Positions 1-7,610 of a stretch of DNA of 45,514 nucleotides are shown in pieces. Each line of letters starts with the position of its first letter. Position 1 is the first letter of the stretch. Below the pieces are notes generated by a model. It searched no databases and was not told the DNA's origin. It was given only the letters and a program-made list of their open reading frames with translations. The DNA lies in NCBI RefSeq assembly GCF_006440735.1, contig NZ_VFUA01000048.1:1-45514 (forward strand), read 5' to 3'. The position numbers and the translations under genes were made by a program. This stretch comes from Mesorhizobium sp. B2-7-1. GTDB lineage: Bacteria; Pseudomonadota; Alphaproteobacteria; Rhizobiales; Rhizobiaceae.

Positions 1-22
1 GGCGGACAGCAACTCAGGGGGA

Positions 23-68
23 AAACTGTAACCCATGTATCCGGTTCAAACTGTTACCCATCTATCGG
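23..68. repeat. Two degenerate direct repeats, probable IS end
   Basis: Two copies of a 21-22 base motif of the form AAACTGTWACCCATSTATC(C)GG lie at 23-44 and 48-68, about 25 bases apart. Closely spaced direct repeats of this kind occur at the termini of IS21-type elements, where they bind transposase. No transposase is visible because the window starts here. The IS assignment is inferred and the family is uncertain (IS21 or IS481 type). Confidence 0.4.
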
Positions 69-199
69 CTGGACACCCGGCGAAGCCGAGACGGAGCGGG
101 GGGCGACCTACGCGAAGTCAGAGCCGATTCAAGAGAGAGCGCGAGGCCGGTCACAAACCAGCTTTGTCCTTGGCGGCAAATTGTCAGCCGCCGCGCTGA

Positions 200-253
200 C
201 CCTCTCCGACCCGGCTTTCACCGGGCCACCTCTCCCCACTGCGTGGGGCGAGG
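200..253 (-). repeat. Rhizobial palindromic intergenic repeat, copy 1
   Basis: Read on the minus strand, this is a mosaic of short hairpins: CCTCGCCCC, a small loop, GTGGGGAGAGGTGG, a second stem-loop, then GGAGAGGG. The copy at 5239-5288 has the same flanking blocks but a different central stem. It lies upstream of the RarD-type gene in 75-350, where I see no other gene. Confidence 0.6.
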
Positions 254-350
254 AGACCGTGCGCAAGCCTTGAACCATCACGAAAAGTCCGTTGATCCAT
301 CATAATTTTGTGATGGTCTTGGACGGTCCGCTGGGCCATAGCGTTGAGCC

Positions 351-1277
351 ATGGTCACCGCTACAGCCGATCTCGATGAGGATGCCAAGGGTCGCCGCGG
401 CTTCCTTTTGGCGCTTGGGGCCTATTTCCTCTGGGGGCTCTTGCCTTTCTACATGAAGGCGGTGGCGCATCTGCCGCTTGCCGAGGTGATCGCCAACCGC
501 GTCGTCTGGTCGGTGCCGATCGCCGCGGCGGTGCTCATCTGGGCCGGCCGCACAGCCGACTTCAAGGCGGCGATCCGCTCGCCCAAAAGCCTGGCCATGG
601 CCGCGCTGACGGCGATGCTGATCTCGGTCAACTGGGGCATCTATGTCTGGGCGATCGCCGTGGACCGCACCGTCGAGACGGCGCTCGGCTACTACATCAA
701 CCCGCTCGTCGTCATCGTCGTCGGGGCGGTGCTGCTCGGCGAGCGGCTCGACCGGCTGCAGATCGTCGCGGTGGCGCTGGCGGCGGTCGCGGTGGCGGTG
801 CTCACCGTCGAGGCCGGCAAGCTCCCCTGGGTGTCTCTGGCGCTTGCCTTCTCGTTCGCCGCCTACGGCTTCTTCCGCAAGACGCTGCCGATCGGCCCGA
901 GCCAGGGTTTCCTGCTCGAAGTGCTGCTGCTGTCGGTGCCGGCGCTTTGCTACATCGTCTACCTGATCGCCACCGGCCAGGATCATCTCATTTCCAGCAC
1001 CGGTGCCGACACCGCATTGCTGATCGGCTGCGGCCCGGTCACCGCGGTGCCGCTGCTGCTCTTTGCCTTCGGCGCCAGGCTGCTGCGCCTGTCCACCATC
1101 GGCATCATGCAATATATCGCGCCGACCATGGTGTTCCTGATCGCCGTGCTGATCTTCGATGAGCCGTTCGGCACGACGCAAGCGATTGCCTTCGCGCTGA
1201 TCTGGGCCGCGCTCGCCGTCTACAGCTGGTCGATGTTCAGGGGGCGCGAGGTTCGGACGGCCCCTGCGGCAAGATAG
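351..1277 (+). CDS. rarD: RarD-type EamA/DMT family permease
   Basis: This is an inner-membrane drug/metabolite-superfamily transporter of 308 residues, the usual RarD length. After a short polar N-terminus, about ten hydrophobic segments form two EamA repeats (roughly residues 17-150 and 158-295). The pattern FLLALGAYFLWGLLPFYMK near residue 20, the NWGIYVWA segment and the YYINPL segment are typical of RarD. The founding member is the E. coli chloramphenicol-sensitivity protein; the natural substrate of the family is not established. ATG 351 lacks a clear Shine-Dalgarno sequence, so the start is moderately certain. The GST gene follows 15 bases downstream and is probably co-transcribed. Confidence 0.9.
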   Translation: MVTATADLDEDAKGRRGFLLALGAYFLWGLLPFYMKAVAHLPLAEVIANRVVWSVPIAAAVLIWAGRTADFKAAIRSPKSLAMAALTAMLISVNWGIYVWAIAVDRTVETALGYYINPLVVIVVGAVLLGERLDRLQIVAVALAAVAVAVLTVEAGKLPWVSLALAFSFAAYGFFRKTLPIGPSQGFLLEVLLLSVPALCYIVYLIATGQDHLISSTGADTALLIGCGPVTAVPLLLFAFGARLLRLSTIGIMQYIAPTMVFLIAVLIFDEPFGTTQAIAFALIWAALAVYSWSMFRGREVRTAPAAR

Positions 1278-1292
1278 GCAAGAGGACGTCCG

Positions 1293-1979
1293 ATGTACGT
1301 TCTGCATATCGGCAACAAGAACTATTCGTCTTGGTCGCTGCGGCCATGGCTGCTGATGCGCGCCCTCGACATTCCCTTCGAGGAGCGGCTGACGCCGTTC
1401 CCGGCCGGACCGAGTTTCGTCCTCTACCGGTCGTTCTCGCCCAATGGCCGCGTGCCCTGCCTTGTCGATGACGGCTGGGCGGTTTGGGATTCGTTCTCGA
1501 TCACCGAATACCTTGCCGAACGCCATCAAGACGTCTGGCCGTCGCAGGCCAAGGCGCGCGCCTGGGCGCGCTCTGCCGCCGCCGAGATGCATTCGAGCTT
1601 CACCGCGCTGCGCAATCTCTGCCCGATGAGCTGTGGCGTGCGGGTCGAGCCATTGCCGATGTCCGGCGCGCTGAGGCATGACATCTTCCGCATGGGAGAC
1701 TTGTGGAACGATGGCCTTGCGCGTTTCGGCGGGCCGTTCCTGGCCGGCGACCGTTTTGGCGCCGTCGATGCCTTCTTCGCACCCATCGCATTCAGGGCGC
1801 AATCCTATGGCCTGACTTTCGAAGGCGAAGCGAGTGCCTATCCGCGGCGGCTGCTCGACCTGCCGGCCATGCGTGAGTGGTACGCGGCCGGGCTTGCCGA
1901 GACGTGGCGCGAACCCGGCCACGAAGCCGAAGTCCAGGCCGCCGGCACCGTCGTCGAGGATCTGCGGGCCACCGCGTAG
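1293..1979 (+). CDS. Glutathione S-transferase family protein
   Basis: The 228-residue cytosolic protein has an N-terminal thioredoxin-like GST fold. NYSSWSLRPW near residues 9-18 carries the likely catalytic serine. SPNGRVPCL and DSFSITEYLAE match the glutathione-binding cis-proline and the gamma-glutamyl contact (E/D-S-x-x-I). The C-terminal half is the alpha-helical GST domain. AGAGGAC precedes the ATG. It should conjugate or reduce electrophiles with glutathione; the substrate is unknown. It converges with the CorA-type gene, whose stop is 10 bases away. Confidence 0.88.
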   Translation: MYVLHIGNKNYSSWSLRPWLLMRALDIPFEERLTPFPAGPSFVLYRSFSPNGRVPCLVDDGWAVWDSFSITEYLAERHQDVWPSQAKARAWARSAAAEMHSSFTALRNLCPMSCGVRVEPLPMSGALRHDIFRMGDLWNDGLARFGGPFLAGDRFGAVDAFFAPIAFRAQSYGLTFEGEASAYPRRLLDLPAMREWYAAGLAETWREPGHEAEVQAAGTVVEDLRATA

Positions 1980-1989
1980 TCCGATTGCT

Positions 1990-2985
1990 TCAGACGCGCC
2001 CCAGCCGCCGCACGATCTTATAAACAATGCCGGCGATGACGACCGAAATCGCCGTCACCACCCAGAAGCCGTGCGGCGTGTCGACCAGCGGCAACCCGCC
2101 GACATTCATGCCGAACAGGCCGGAGATGATGGTCATCGGCAGCAGCACCGCTGTCATGACGGAGAGGATGTAGAGCAGTTGGTTCGACTGCTCGGTCAGC
2201 TTCGCCATCAGCTCGTCCTGCAACAGCCGCGTGCGCGCCTGCAACTGCTCGCCGTCGTGATGCAGCGTGTGCGCCCGGTGCGAAAGTCGCGTAGCCATGT
2301 CGTTGATCGGGTCGGGCAGCTCGTTGCGATGCGAATGGTCGAGGTGGCGGAAGAGGTTGGTGAGCGTCGCCATCTGCCGGTGGATCAGCACCAGCTGCCG
2401 GCGCGCGTCGACCAGCGCCTGGCGCTCATTGTGCCATGCATCGCACACGATGCGATCCTCGATGCCGTCGAGCGTGTCGCCCATCTTGTCGAGCTCGGCC
2501 GCCATGCCGTCGAGCGACTGGCCCATCACCGCCTCGATCAGCTCGGACGGCGTGCGGAATTTTCGCGTGCCGCCCTCCACCAGCTTGCGGATCTTGTCGA
2601 CCGATTCCAGCGGCTGCTTGCGGGCGCCGATCAGCATCCTGTCGTTGAAGGCGAAGCGGAAATGCGTGAGCCCGCGCGCCTCGGCGAAGTCGTGCCTGAG
2701 GTCGGGCAGGTCGCCATAGAGGAAGTCGTCCTCGAAATCGATCTGGCAGCCATGGCTGGGCGACAGGAAGGCATCGCGCACCGGTGCCGGCAAAGCCAGC
2801 TCGGCGCCGATCTCCTTGCGGGCGCGCATGTCGGTGATCTGGTAGCTGCGCCAGGTCCAGTGCGCCTCGGCGGGATCCTTGGTGCGGCAACCGTCTTCCT
2901 TGAAATAGTAGATGAAGAACAGCCCGTGCTCGTCCGGCAGGTAGGGCGACAGGTCTGTGCCTTCGGCAGGCAGGGCAATGTTCAT
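1990..2985 (-). CDS. CorA/ZntB-family divalent metal transporter
   Basis: This 331-residue protein has a long soluble cytoplasmic domain, a helical stalk and two C-terminal membrane helices. The signature GMN (residues 292-294) ends the first helix and is followed by VGGLPL in the periplasmic loop. CorA-family channels form pentamers that conduct Mg2+, Co2+ or Zn2+. The GMN-VGG loop and divergent N-terminal domain resemble ZntB-type zinc transporters more than classical CorA, which usually has YGMNF followed by MPE. Substrate preference cannot be read from the sequence. The start is ATG at 2985, with only a weak GGCGACG upstream. Confidence 0.85.
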   Translation of the reverse strand: MNIALPAEGTDLSPYLPDEHGLFFIYYFKEDGCRTKDPAEAHWTWRSYQITDMRARKEIGAELALPAPVRDAFLSPSHGCQIDFEDDFLYGDLPDLRHDFAEARGLTHFRFAFNDRMLIGARKQPLESVDKIRKLVEGGTRKFRTPSELIEAVMGQSLDGMAAELDKMGDTLDGIEDRIVCDAWHNERQALVDARRQLVLIHRQMATLTNLFRHLDHSHRNELPDPINDMATRLSHRAHTLHHDGEQLQARTRLLQDELMAKLTEQSNQLLYILSVMTAVLLPMTIISGLFGMNVGGLPLVDTPHGFWVVTAISVVIAGIVYKIVRRLGRV

Positions 2986-3141
2986 GGCGGCGTCGCCGGC
3001 TCTTGATGCGGTCGGGTCGCGGGGGCGGCCATGCAGTTTCTAGCATGCGCCACCCGGTTGGGTGTGACAGTTCGATGACGGCCGGCGCCAGGCGGCCTCA
3101 GCCCCGATTTAACGCATCCCCAAAAAATTCTTCCGCGCCCC

Positions 3142-3171
3142 GGGAATAAAGCCCGGGCCTTCCGGGTCTTG
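3142..3171 (+). promoter_or_regulatory. Possible ECF-sigma-type promoter for the DUF680-like gene
   Basis: GGGAATAA (3142-3149) and GTCTTG (3166-3171) are separated by 16 bases and lie about 60 bases before the start codon. GGAA-type -35 boxes with a GTC-containing -10 element at this spacing are typical of extracytoplasmic-function sigma factors. The spacer also contains a CCCGG/CCGGG hairpin. This is suggestive only, since no sigma factor gene is present in the window. Confidence 0.3.
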
Positions 3172-3229
3172 CTGTGTAGCGAGGCCATCCTCCCAAGGCA
3201 CGCATCAACCAACCCGGAGGACTACGCAT

Positions 3230-3451
3230 ATGAACAGAACCGTCTTCGCCGCTCTCGCCATCCTCGTTGCCACCGGCAGCGCCTTTGCCGGCAGCGATCG
3301 CTTCCCCTGGACGAATGGCGGCGAGCAGGCCGTCGCCATCGACACCACCACCACCGCTTCCATCGCGAAGCCGGACATGGACCGCCACGACGTGAAGCCG
3401 GCGGCCAGGATTGCTGCGGAAGAGCCCGGCCAGGGCATTTGGGGTCGCTGA
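3230..3451 (+). CDS. Small secreted DUF680-like protein
   Basis: The 73-residue protein has a signal peptide of about 20 residues ending TGSAFA. The short, Thr/Asp-rich mature part contains SIAKPDMDRHD and ends EPGQGIWGR. This size and layout resemble the DUF680 family of small exported proteins, which is expanded in Mesorhizobium and has no known function. A strong GGAGG lies before ATG 3230. The gene stands alone, followed by about 300 bases of hairpin repeats. Family assignment is from memory of the pattern and should be treated as probable. Confidence 0.7.
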   Translation: MNRTVFAALAILVATGSAFAGSDRFPWTNGGEQAVAIDTTTTASIAKPDMDRHDVKPAARIAAEEPGQGIWGR

Positions 3452-3654
3452 GCCGGCGGGACCGAAAGGTCCTCGCCCAGGAGGGCGGGACCGAAGGTCC
3501 TGATCCTGTGCGAGGAAGGCACGCCTCGCCCGGGCTCAACGACCAGACGACCCGATCTCCCCGGCGCCGGCCGGTCTTCAGTCGGACCGGCCGGCTCCGG
3601 TTTCCGCAGCCGGCGGAGGGTCGCACCGGGCCCTCCGCCATTCCCTGCACGTCG
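3452..3654. repeat. Hairpin-rich intergenic region
   Basis: No gene is visible. Two near-identical blocks, GGCGGGACCGAA(A)GGTCCT, occur at 3455-3473 and 3484-3501; each is a GGACC/GGTCC mini-hairpin. A perfect 11-base-arm inverted repeat follows (GCCGGCCGGTC at 3566-3576 with its complement at 3585-3595, 8-base loop). Another 9-base-arm repeat has arms at 3612-3620 and 3631-3639. They may act as terminators or mRNA-stabilising structures for the preceding small gene. Confidence 0.6.
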
Positions 3655-3679
3655 CCCAAAAGTGCGCAGCGGTTTTGGG
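3655..3679. repeat. Short rhizobial intergenic palindrome
   Basis: Arms CCCAAAA (3655-3661) and TTTTGGG (3673-3679) enclose GTGCGCAGCGG. The core AAAAGTG..GCGGTTTT recurs at 33839-33856, indicating a dispersed repeat family. Confidence 0.55.
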
Positions 3680-3755
3680 ACAACGACATGCGGCAAGCCA
3701 TTGGACTACCGCCTGGAACCTGAAGCAAATTTGAAGCCACAAGAGGAGATTACTG

Positions 3756-4727
3756 ATGTTCAACATGACACGCCGCATGATGCTCGGATCCGCCGCCGCC
3801 GCTGCCGCCTTCGGCATTGCCGGGAAGCTGGAATTCGCCCCCGCGGCTCACGCCGAAACCCCGATCGAACCGCTGGTCGGCTTCTACAAATACAAGGTCG
3901 GCTCGCTCGAGGTCACCGCCGTCTATGACGGCATCTGGCGCAAGCCCCACGACCCGGCTTTCATCAAGGACGTGTCGGTCGACGACACCAAGGCCGCGCT
4001 CGCAAAGGCGGGGCAGACCACCGAGTTCATGCCGATCCCGCTCACTGTCGTGGTGCTCCAGATGAACGGCCGCACCATCATGATGGACGCCGGCTCCGGC
4101 GTCGGCCAGTGGCAGGCCAACGCCACGCATCTGCCTGCCAACATGAAGGCCGCCGGCATCGACTACAAGGCGATCGACACCATCATGATCTCTCATTTCC
4201 ATCCGGACCATGTCTGGGGCCTGATGGAGAAGGGCACCAACAATCCGGTGTTCCCGAATGCCGAGCTCATCGTCAACGCCACCGAGTATAATTGGTGGAC
4301 CGATCCGAGCCGCCTCGCCAAGCTGCCCGAGGGCCGCAAGCCGGCGGGCAAGCGCATCGCCGAGAACTTCCCGAAATGGAAGAACTGGAAGTTGGTCGAC
4401 GACGGTGCGGAAGTGGTGCCCGGCATCCGCCTCATGGCGGCGCCCGGCCACACGCCTGGCCATTCCGTCTACCATGTCGATGCCGGCCCCGAGCAGTTCC
4501 TCGTCTCGGCCGACACCATGTACGTGCCGGCGCTGCTCGCCCCGCATCCCGAATGGCAGGGCAGCTACGACCAGGACGGACCGATGGCGATTGCCACGCG
4601 CCACCGGATTATCGACCAGGTGATCGCCGACAATGTCCGCATCTGCGGCTCGCACTTCCCGTTCCCCGGCACAGGCAGCTTCGTCAAGGACGGCAACGCC
4701 TACGCCTTCACCCCAATGCAGATCTGA
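3756..4727 (+). CDS. Tat-exported MBL-fold metallo-hydrolase
   Basis: This 323-residue protein starts with a twin-arginine signal (TRRMMLG, then a hydrophobic alanine-rich stretch ending AAHA near residue 33). Export therefore follows cofactor loading. The metallo-beta-lactamase metal site is complete: H147-x-H149-x-D151-H152 (SHFHPDH), H232 (GHTPGH), D253 (SADTM) and H300 (GSHFPFPG). It should bind two Zn2+ or Fe ions and hydrolyse an ester, lactone or thioester in the periplasm; homologous folds include AHL lactonases and glyoxalase II, and the substrate is unknown. AGAGGAG precedes ATG 3756. The TPR gene follows 37 bases later. Confidence 0.88.
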   Translation: MFNMTRRMMLGSAAAAAAFGIAGKLEFAPAAHAETPIEPLVGFYKYKVGSLEVTAVYDGIWRKPHDPAFIKDVSVDDTKAALAKAGQTTEFMPIPLTVVVLQMNGRTIMMDAGSGVGQWQANATHLPANMKAAGIDYKAIDTIMISHFHPDHVWGLMEKGTNNPVFPNAELIVNATEYNWWTDPSRLAKLPEGRKPAGKRIAENFPKWKNWKLVDDGAEVVPGIRLMAAPGHTPGHSVYHVDAGPEQFLVSADTMYVPALLAPHPEWQGSYDQDGPMAIATRHRIIDQVIADNVRICGSHFPFPGTGSFVKDGNAYAFTPMQI

Positions 4728-4764
4728 TCTCAAATCGGATCCTGAGCAGAAAGCGACAACTCCC

Positions 4765-5226
4765 ATGAAACACGCACTTTTCGCGGTGCTCGGCGCCATC
4801 GCCGTGCTGACCGCGGCCCCTATCGCCATTGCCGTTCCGGCCTATGCGGTGGACGACATCGAAGGCGCCGACGCGCCGGACCTGACGGCTGTGAAGGCCA
4901 AGATCGAGGCCAAGGACTACAAGGGCGCGCTGGCAGACCTGCGCGATCTCGCGCAGGACACCCAGCAGGCCGACGTCTACAACCTGCTCGGCTTCACGCT
5001 GCGCAAGACCGGCGACTACCAGACCTCGCTGACCTACTACACCAAGGCGCTGGAGCTTCAGCCCGACCACAAGGCCGCGCATGAATATCTGGGCGAGCTC
5101 TATGTCGAGACCGGCGACATGGCCAAGGCCAACGAACAGCTCGCCTCACTGCAGAAACTCTGCCCGGCTGGCTGCGAGGAGCTTTCCGACCTCAAGCAGG
5201 CCATCGACACCAAGGTGACGAAGTAA
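4765..5226 (+). CDS. Exported tetratricopeptide-repeat protein
   Basis: A 153-residue protein with a Sec signal peptide (about 28 residues, ending VPAYA). Two TPR-like helix pairs follow, DVYNLLGFTLRKTGDYQTSLTYYTKALEL and an adjacent KAAHEYLGELYVETGDMAKA unit. A C-terminal segment with two cysteines (LCPAGCEEL) could form a disulfide. The start is ATG 4765, where the signal peptide begins; an earlier in-frame ATG would give an unlikely extension overlapping the upstream gene. It probably scaffolds protein contacts in the periplasm and is likely co-transcribed with the MBL hydrolase. Confidence 0.85.
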   Translation: MKHALFAVLGAIAVLTAAPIAIAVPAYAVDDIEGADAPDLTAVKAKIEAKDYKGALADLRDLAQDTQQADVYNLLGFTLRKTGDYQTSLTYYTKALELQPDHKAAHEYLGELYVETGDMAKANEQLASLQKLCPAGCEELSDLKQAIDTKVTK

Positions 5227-5238
5227 CACCGCCCGTTT

Positions 5239-5288
5239 CCTCGCCCCCCAAAGTGGGGAGAGGTGGTCGCGAAGCGGCCGGAGAGGGG
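5239..5288 (+). repeat. Rhizobial palindromic intergenic repeat, copy 2
   Basis: CCTCGCCCCCC, AAA, GTGGGGAGAGGTGG, a GTCGCGAAGCGGC stem and GGAGAGGG match the copy at 200-253 on the opposite strand. It begins 12 bases after the TPR gene stop and could fold in its 3' end. Confidence 0.65.
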
Positions 5289-5355
5289 GCTTGGCACTGA
5301 CCTTGCCCCCCATGGGTACCGACTTTTGGGCGCCACGGCGGTAGCGCCCGAAAAC

Positions 5356-5390
5356 CGGAGCCGGCGTTCCTCTCCCTCGCGCCGGCTCCG
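5356..5390. repeat. Inverted repeat in the TPR-DoxX intergenic region
   Basis: Eleven-base arms (5356-5366 and 5380-5390, CGGAGCCGGCG and its complement) flank a 13-base loop. The surrounding 5289-5487 holds no gene and is a mosaic of GC-rich inverted repeats. Confidence 0.5.
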
Positions 5391-5487
5391 ACCTTTCAAC
5401 CTCGAGCGCGCGGGCGCGCATCCATGCGGACGCGTGGCGCCCCCGCTCATTTCCAAGATACCTGTTTCCACAGATTGGAGCCCGACG

Positions 5488-5970
5488 ATGACACCGATCG
5501 AACTTGCCGAGAAACTTCACGCCAGGGACGTCGTCCTGCTTGCCGGCCGGCTGTTGCTGTCCCTGATCTTCGTGCATGAGGGTCTGCAGCTGGCGACCCA
5601 TTTCGAAGGGGCTCAGAAGGCGATGGCCGCGCTCGGCGTCGGCACGCCGCTGCTTCTCGCCACCATCGCGCTGCAGCTTGGCGCGGGCTTGTCGGTGGCG
5701 CTTGGCATCCTGGCGCGGCTCGGCGCGCTCGGCCTCGGCCTGTTCTGCCTGATGACGGCTGGCCTCTTCCACACCAACTTCGCCAGCCAGAACGAATTGC
5801 TGCATTTCGAAAAGGACCTTGCGATCGCCGGCGGCATGTTCATCCTGGCGCTGGCCGGTTCCGGCAGGCTGTCGGTGGACAGGGTGCTGGCCGGTCTCGT
5901 CAAGGACACCAAGATCGATCCGCCCATCGAGCAGCATCTGTCGGTGGGAGAGACGAGCCTGCCGGTTTGA
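5488..5970 (+). CDS. DoxX family membrane protein
   Basis: This 160-residue protein has four hydrophobic segments typical of DoxX/SURF4-like proteins: LLAGRLLLSLIFVHEGLQL, the AALGVGTPLLLATIALQLGAG stretch, LGALGLGLFCLMTAGLFHTNF, and DLAIAGGMFILALAGSGRLSVDR. The closing AGSGRLSVD is characteristic. Family members include subunits of quinol-linked and thiol-redox complexes, but most, including this one, have no assigned reaction. ATG 5488 fits the start of the conserved domain. It lies alone between a repeat region and the ROK repressor. Confidence 0.82.
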   Translation: MTPIELAEKLHARDVVLLAGRLLLSLIFVHEGLQLATHFEGAQKAMAALGVGTPLLLATIALQLGAGLSVALGILARLGALGLGLFCLMTAGLFHTNFASQNELLHFEKDLAIAGGMFILALAGSGRLSVDRVLAGLVKDTKIDPPIEQHLSVGETSLPV

Positions 5971-6043
5971 GGCGGCACGGAAACCTCTTTGGATTGCTGG
6001 CGCCGGATGCTATTTGCTCGGGTCCCAAACCGAAGACGTCGCC

Positions 6044-7201
6044 TTGAACACGACAAGCCTACTGCGCCACATCAACGCCAGGCGTTGCCTGAGACTGCTG
6101 CAAAACGGCCGGCAGCTCTCGCGTGCCGACATGGCCCGGCAACTGGGCCTGACGAGAGCGACGACCGGCAACGCCATGCGCGTGCTGCTCGATGCCGGCC
6201 TGGTCGTCGAGAGCGCCGAAATGTCCCCCGAATCGCGCAAAGGCCGTCCGGGCGTGGGCGTGTCGCTCAACCCTTCGGGCGCGTATTTTGTCGGGGTGGA
6301 TGTCGGCACGCGTTCCTTGACCGGAGTGCTGCTCGACCTGCAGATGAACGTCGTCAGCCGGATTGTCGAGCCGACCGGCCCGCGCTACCGCGACGCCGGG
6401 CATATAGCGGCAAGGCTGCTCTCCCTGATTGAAAGGCTGCTGAACGAAAATCCCGCTCTGCAGGAGAAGGTGGAAGGCATCGGCATTTCGGTGCCAGGCT
6501 TGGTCGGCCGCGACGGCAGCGTGGTGCATGCGCCGTTCCTGGAATGGCGCAACTATCCGCTGCAGTCGGAACTGACGGCCAGGTCGCCGGCCGACTGGTC
6601 GGTCATGGTCTGCAACGACGCCTTCGCCTTCGCCAATGCCGAGCTCGCTGCCTCCGCCACGGCCAAGGCCGGGAGCATGCTGGTCGTTCTCCTGGCCGAG
6701 GGCATCGGCGGCGCCATCATCGATGACGGCCGCGTCGTGATGGGCGGGCACGGCTACTCCGGCGAAATCGGCCACACCATCGTTTCCGCCGCCGGGCGCG
6801 TCGATACGTTCGAGATGCTCGCCGGCGCGAAGCTCTTCACGCGGCTGTTCGAAGAGGGCCAGCCGGTGGCCGACGGCGTCCAGATGCTGCTTGCCAATGT
6901 CGGCGACAAGGCAGTAGACGCCGTGCTCGACGCCTGGGTCAGCGGCCTTTCAGCCGGCCTCGTCAACGCCATTCATCTGCTCGATCCCGGCCGCATCGTG
7001 CTTGGCGGTCCGCTGGCCGGCCTCTATCCCAAGCTCAGCCGGCGCATCCAGGCCGACATCAAGCGGCGGCTTCTGGCGGGCTTCGCGATGCCCGAGATCA
7101 GGGTGGCGCAGTTCGGCGCCGATGGCGCCGCGATCGGCGCGGCCGCCACCATCCGCGACACGCTTTTCGCTCTCCCGGACCTCGAAACCAACACGCTGTA
7201 G
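6044..7201 (+). CDS. ROK family transcriptional repressor (cluster 1)
   Basis: The 385-residue protein is built as an N-terminal winged helix (about residues 16-60, GRQLSRADMARQLGLTRATTGN) followed by a ROK sugar-binding domain starting GVDVGTRSLTGVLLD. Proteins of this kind (Mlc, NagC, XylR) release DNA on binding a sugar or sugar phosphate. A GEIGH motif is present, but the usual CxCGxxGCxE zinc motif after it is missing. There is no good ATG: TTG 6044 keeps the whole helix-turn-helix, TTG 6014 is an alternative, and the first in-frame ATG would cut the DNA-binding domain. It should control the operon starting at 7611 through the palindrome at 7562-7598. Confidence 0.87.
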   Translation: MNTTSLLRHINARRCLRLLQNGRQLSRADMARQLGLTRATTGNAMRVLLDAGLVVESAEMSPESRKGRPGVGVSLNPSGAYFVGVDVGTRSLTGVLLDLQMNVVSRIVEPTGPRYRDAGHIAARLLSLIERLLNENPALQEKVEGIGISVPGLVGRDGSVVHAPFLEWRNYPLQSELTARSPADWSVMVCNDAFAFANAELAASATAKAGSMLVVLLAEGIGGAIIDDGRVVMGGHGYSGEIGHTIVSAAGRVDTFEMLAGAKLFTRLFEEGQPVADGVQMLLANVGDKAVDAVLDAWVSGLSAGLVNAIHLLDPGRIVLGGPLAGLYPKLSRRIQADIKRRLLAGFAMPEIRVAQFGADGAAIGAAATIRDTLFALPDLETNTL

Positions 7202-7277
7202 TTCCGCAGCACCCGGTCTGCGATGTCCGCGTTGGTAGGTGGCATGCCTGGAGATTGGCCGAAACGCCCGCGGAGTC

Positions 7278-7455
7278 GTCATCCACGGGCAGAGCAAGGA
7301 GCGAAGCGACGCGCGCAGACCCGAGGATCCATTCCGTTACCTGTGAGCGCTGCTGCGGTGCAGAATTCTGCTCCGCTGCGTATTCGATCAAGGTCATGGA
7401 ATGGATTCCAGGGTCTCCGCGACGCCGCTTCGCGGCTGCTCCGCCCGGGAATGAC
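7278..7455. repeat. MITE-like inverted-repeat element
   Basis: About 178 bases begin GTCATCCACGGGC and end with the imperfect complement GCCCGGGAATGAC. The terminal arms are about 58 bases each (7278-7335 and 7398-7455), both ending inward at GGAATGGAT/ATCCATTCC. There is no coding potential. Elements of this pattern are dispersed in rhizobial intergenic regions. The rest of 7202-7561 holds no gene. Confidence 0.6.
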
Positions 7456-7543
7456 GAAGATTGGAAGCTTCAGCCAATCCCCAGCGTTTGCGCCAATTCA
7501 CCAAAATAAGGTGAGCAATCGCCGAAATTTCCCATGAACCATA

Positions 7544-7598
7544 TTGACGCGCAGCGGTTTGTGATATTTGTTTTTGTATAAGACAAAAACAAATATCA
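7544..7598 (+). promoter_or_regulatory. Promoter region with perfect 16-base-arm operator
   Basis: TGATATTTGTTTTTGT (7562-7577) and its exact reverse complement (7583-7598) flank a 5-base ATAAG spacer. This AT-rich dyad stands out in the GC-rich context. A TTGACG -35-like box is at 7544-7549, so the dyad overlaps the likely -10 and transcription start and ends 12 bases before the first start codon. This is the classic position for a repressor site, and the adjacent ROK repressor is the obvious candidate. The dyad is seen directly; the pairing with the repressor is inferred. Confidence 0.75.
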
Positions 7599-7610
7599 GG
7601 GAGCGAGCCT

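Noticed and set aside
300..2027. 575-codon open frame on the minus strand
   Set aside because: It is antisense to the well-supported RarD and GST genes, rich in Arg/Gly/Asp/His as expected from GC-rich shadow frames, and has no recognisable domain.
7223..7537. Open frames inside the 7202-7561 gap
   Set aside because: They lie within a MITE-like inverted-repeat element and encode Arg/Ser-rich sequence without a domain.
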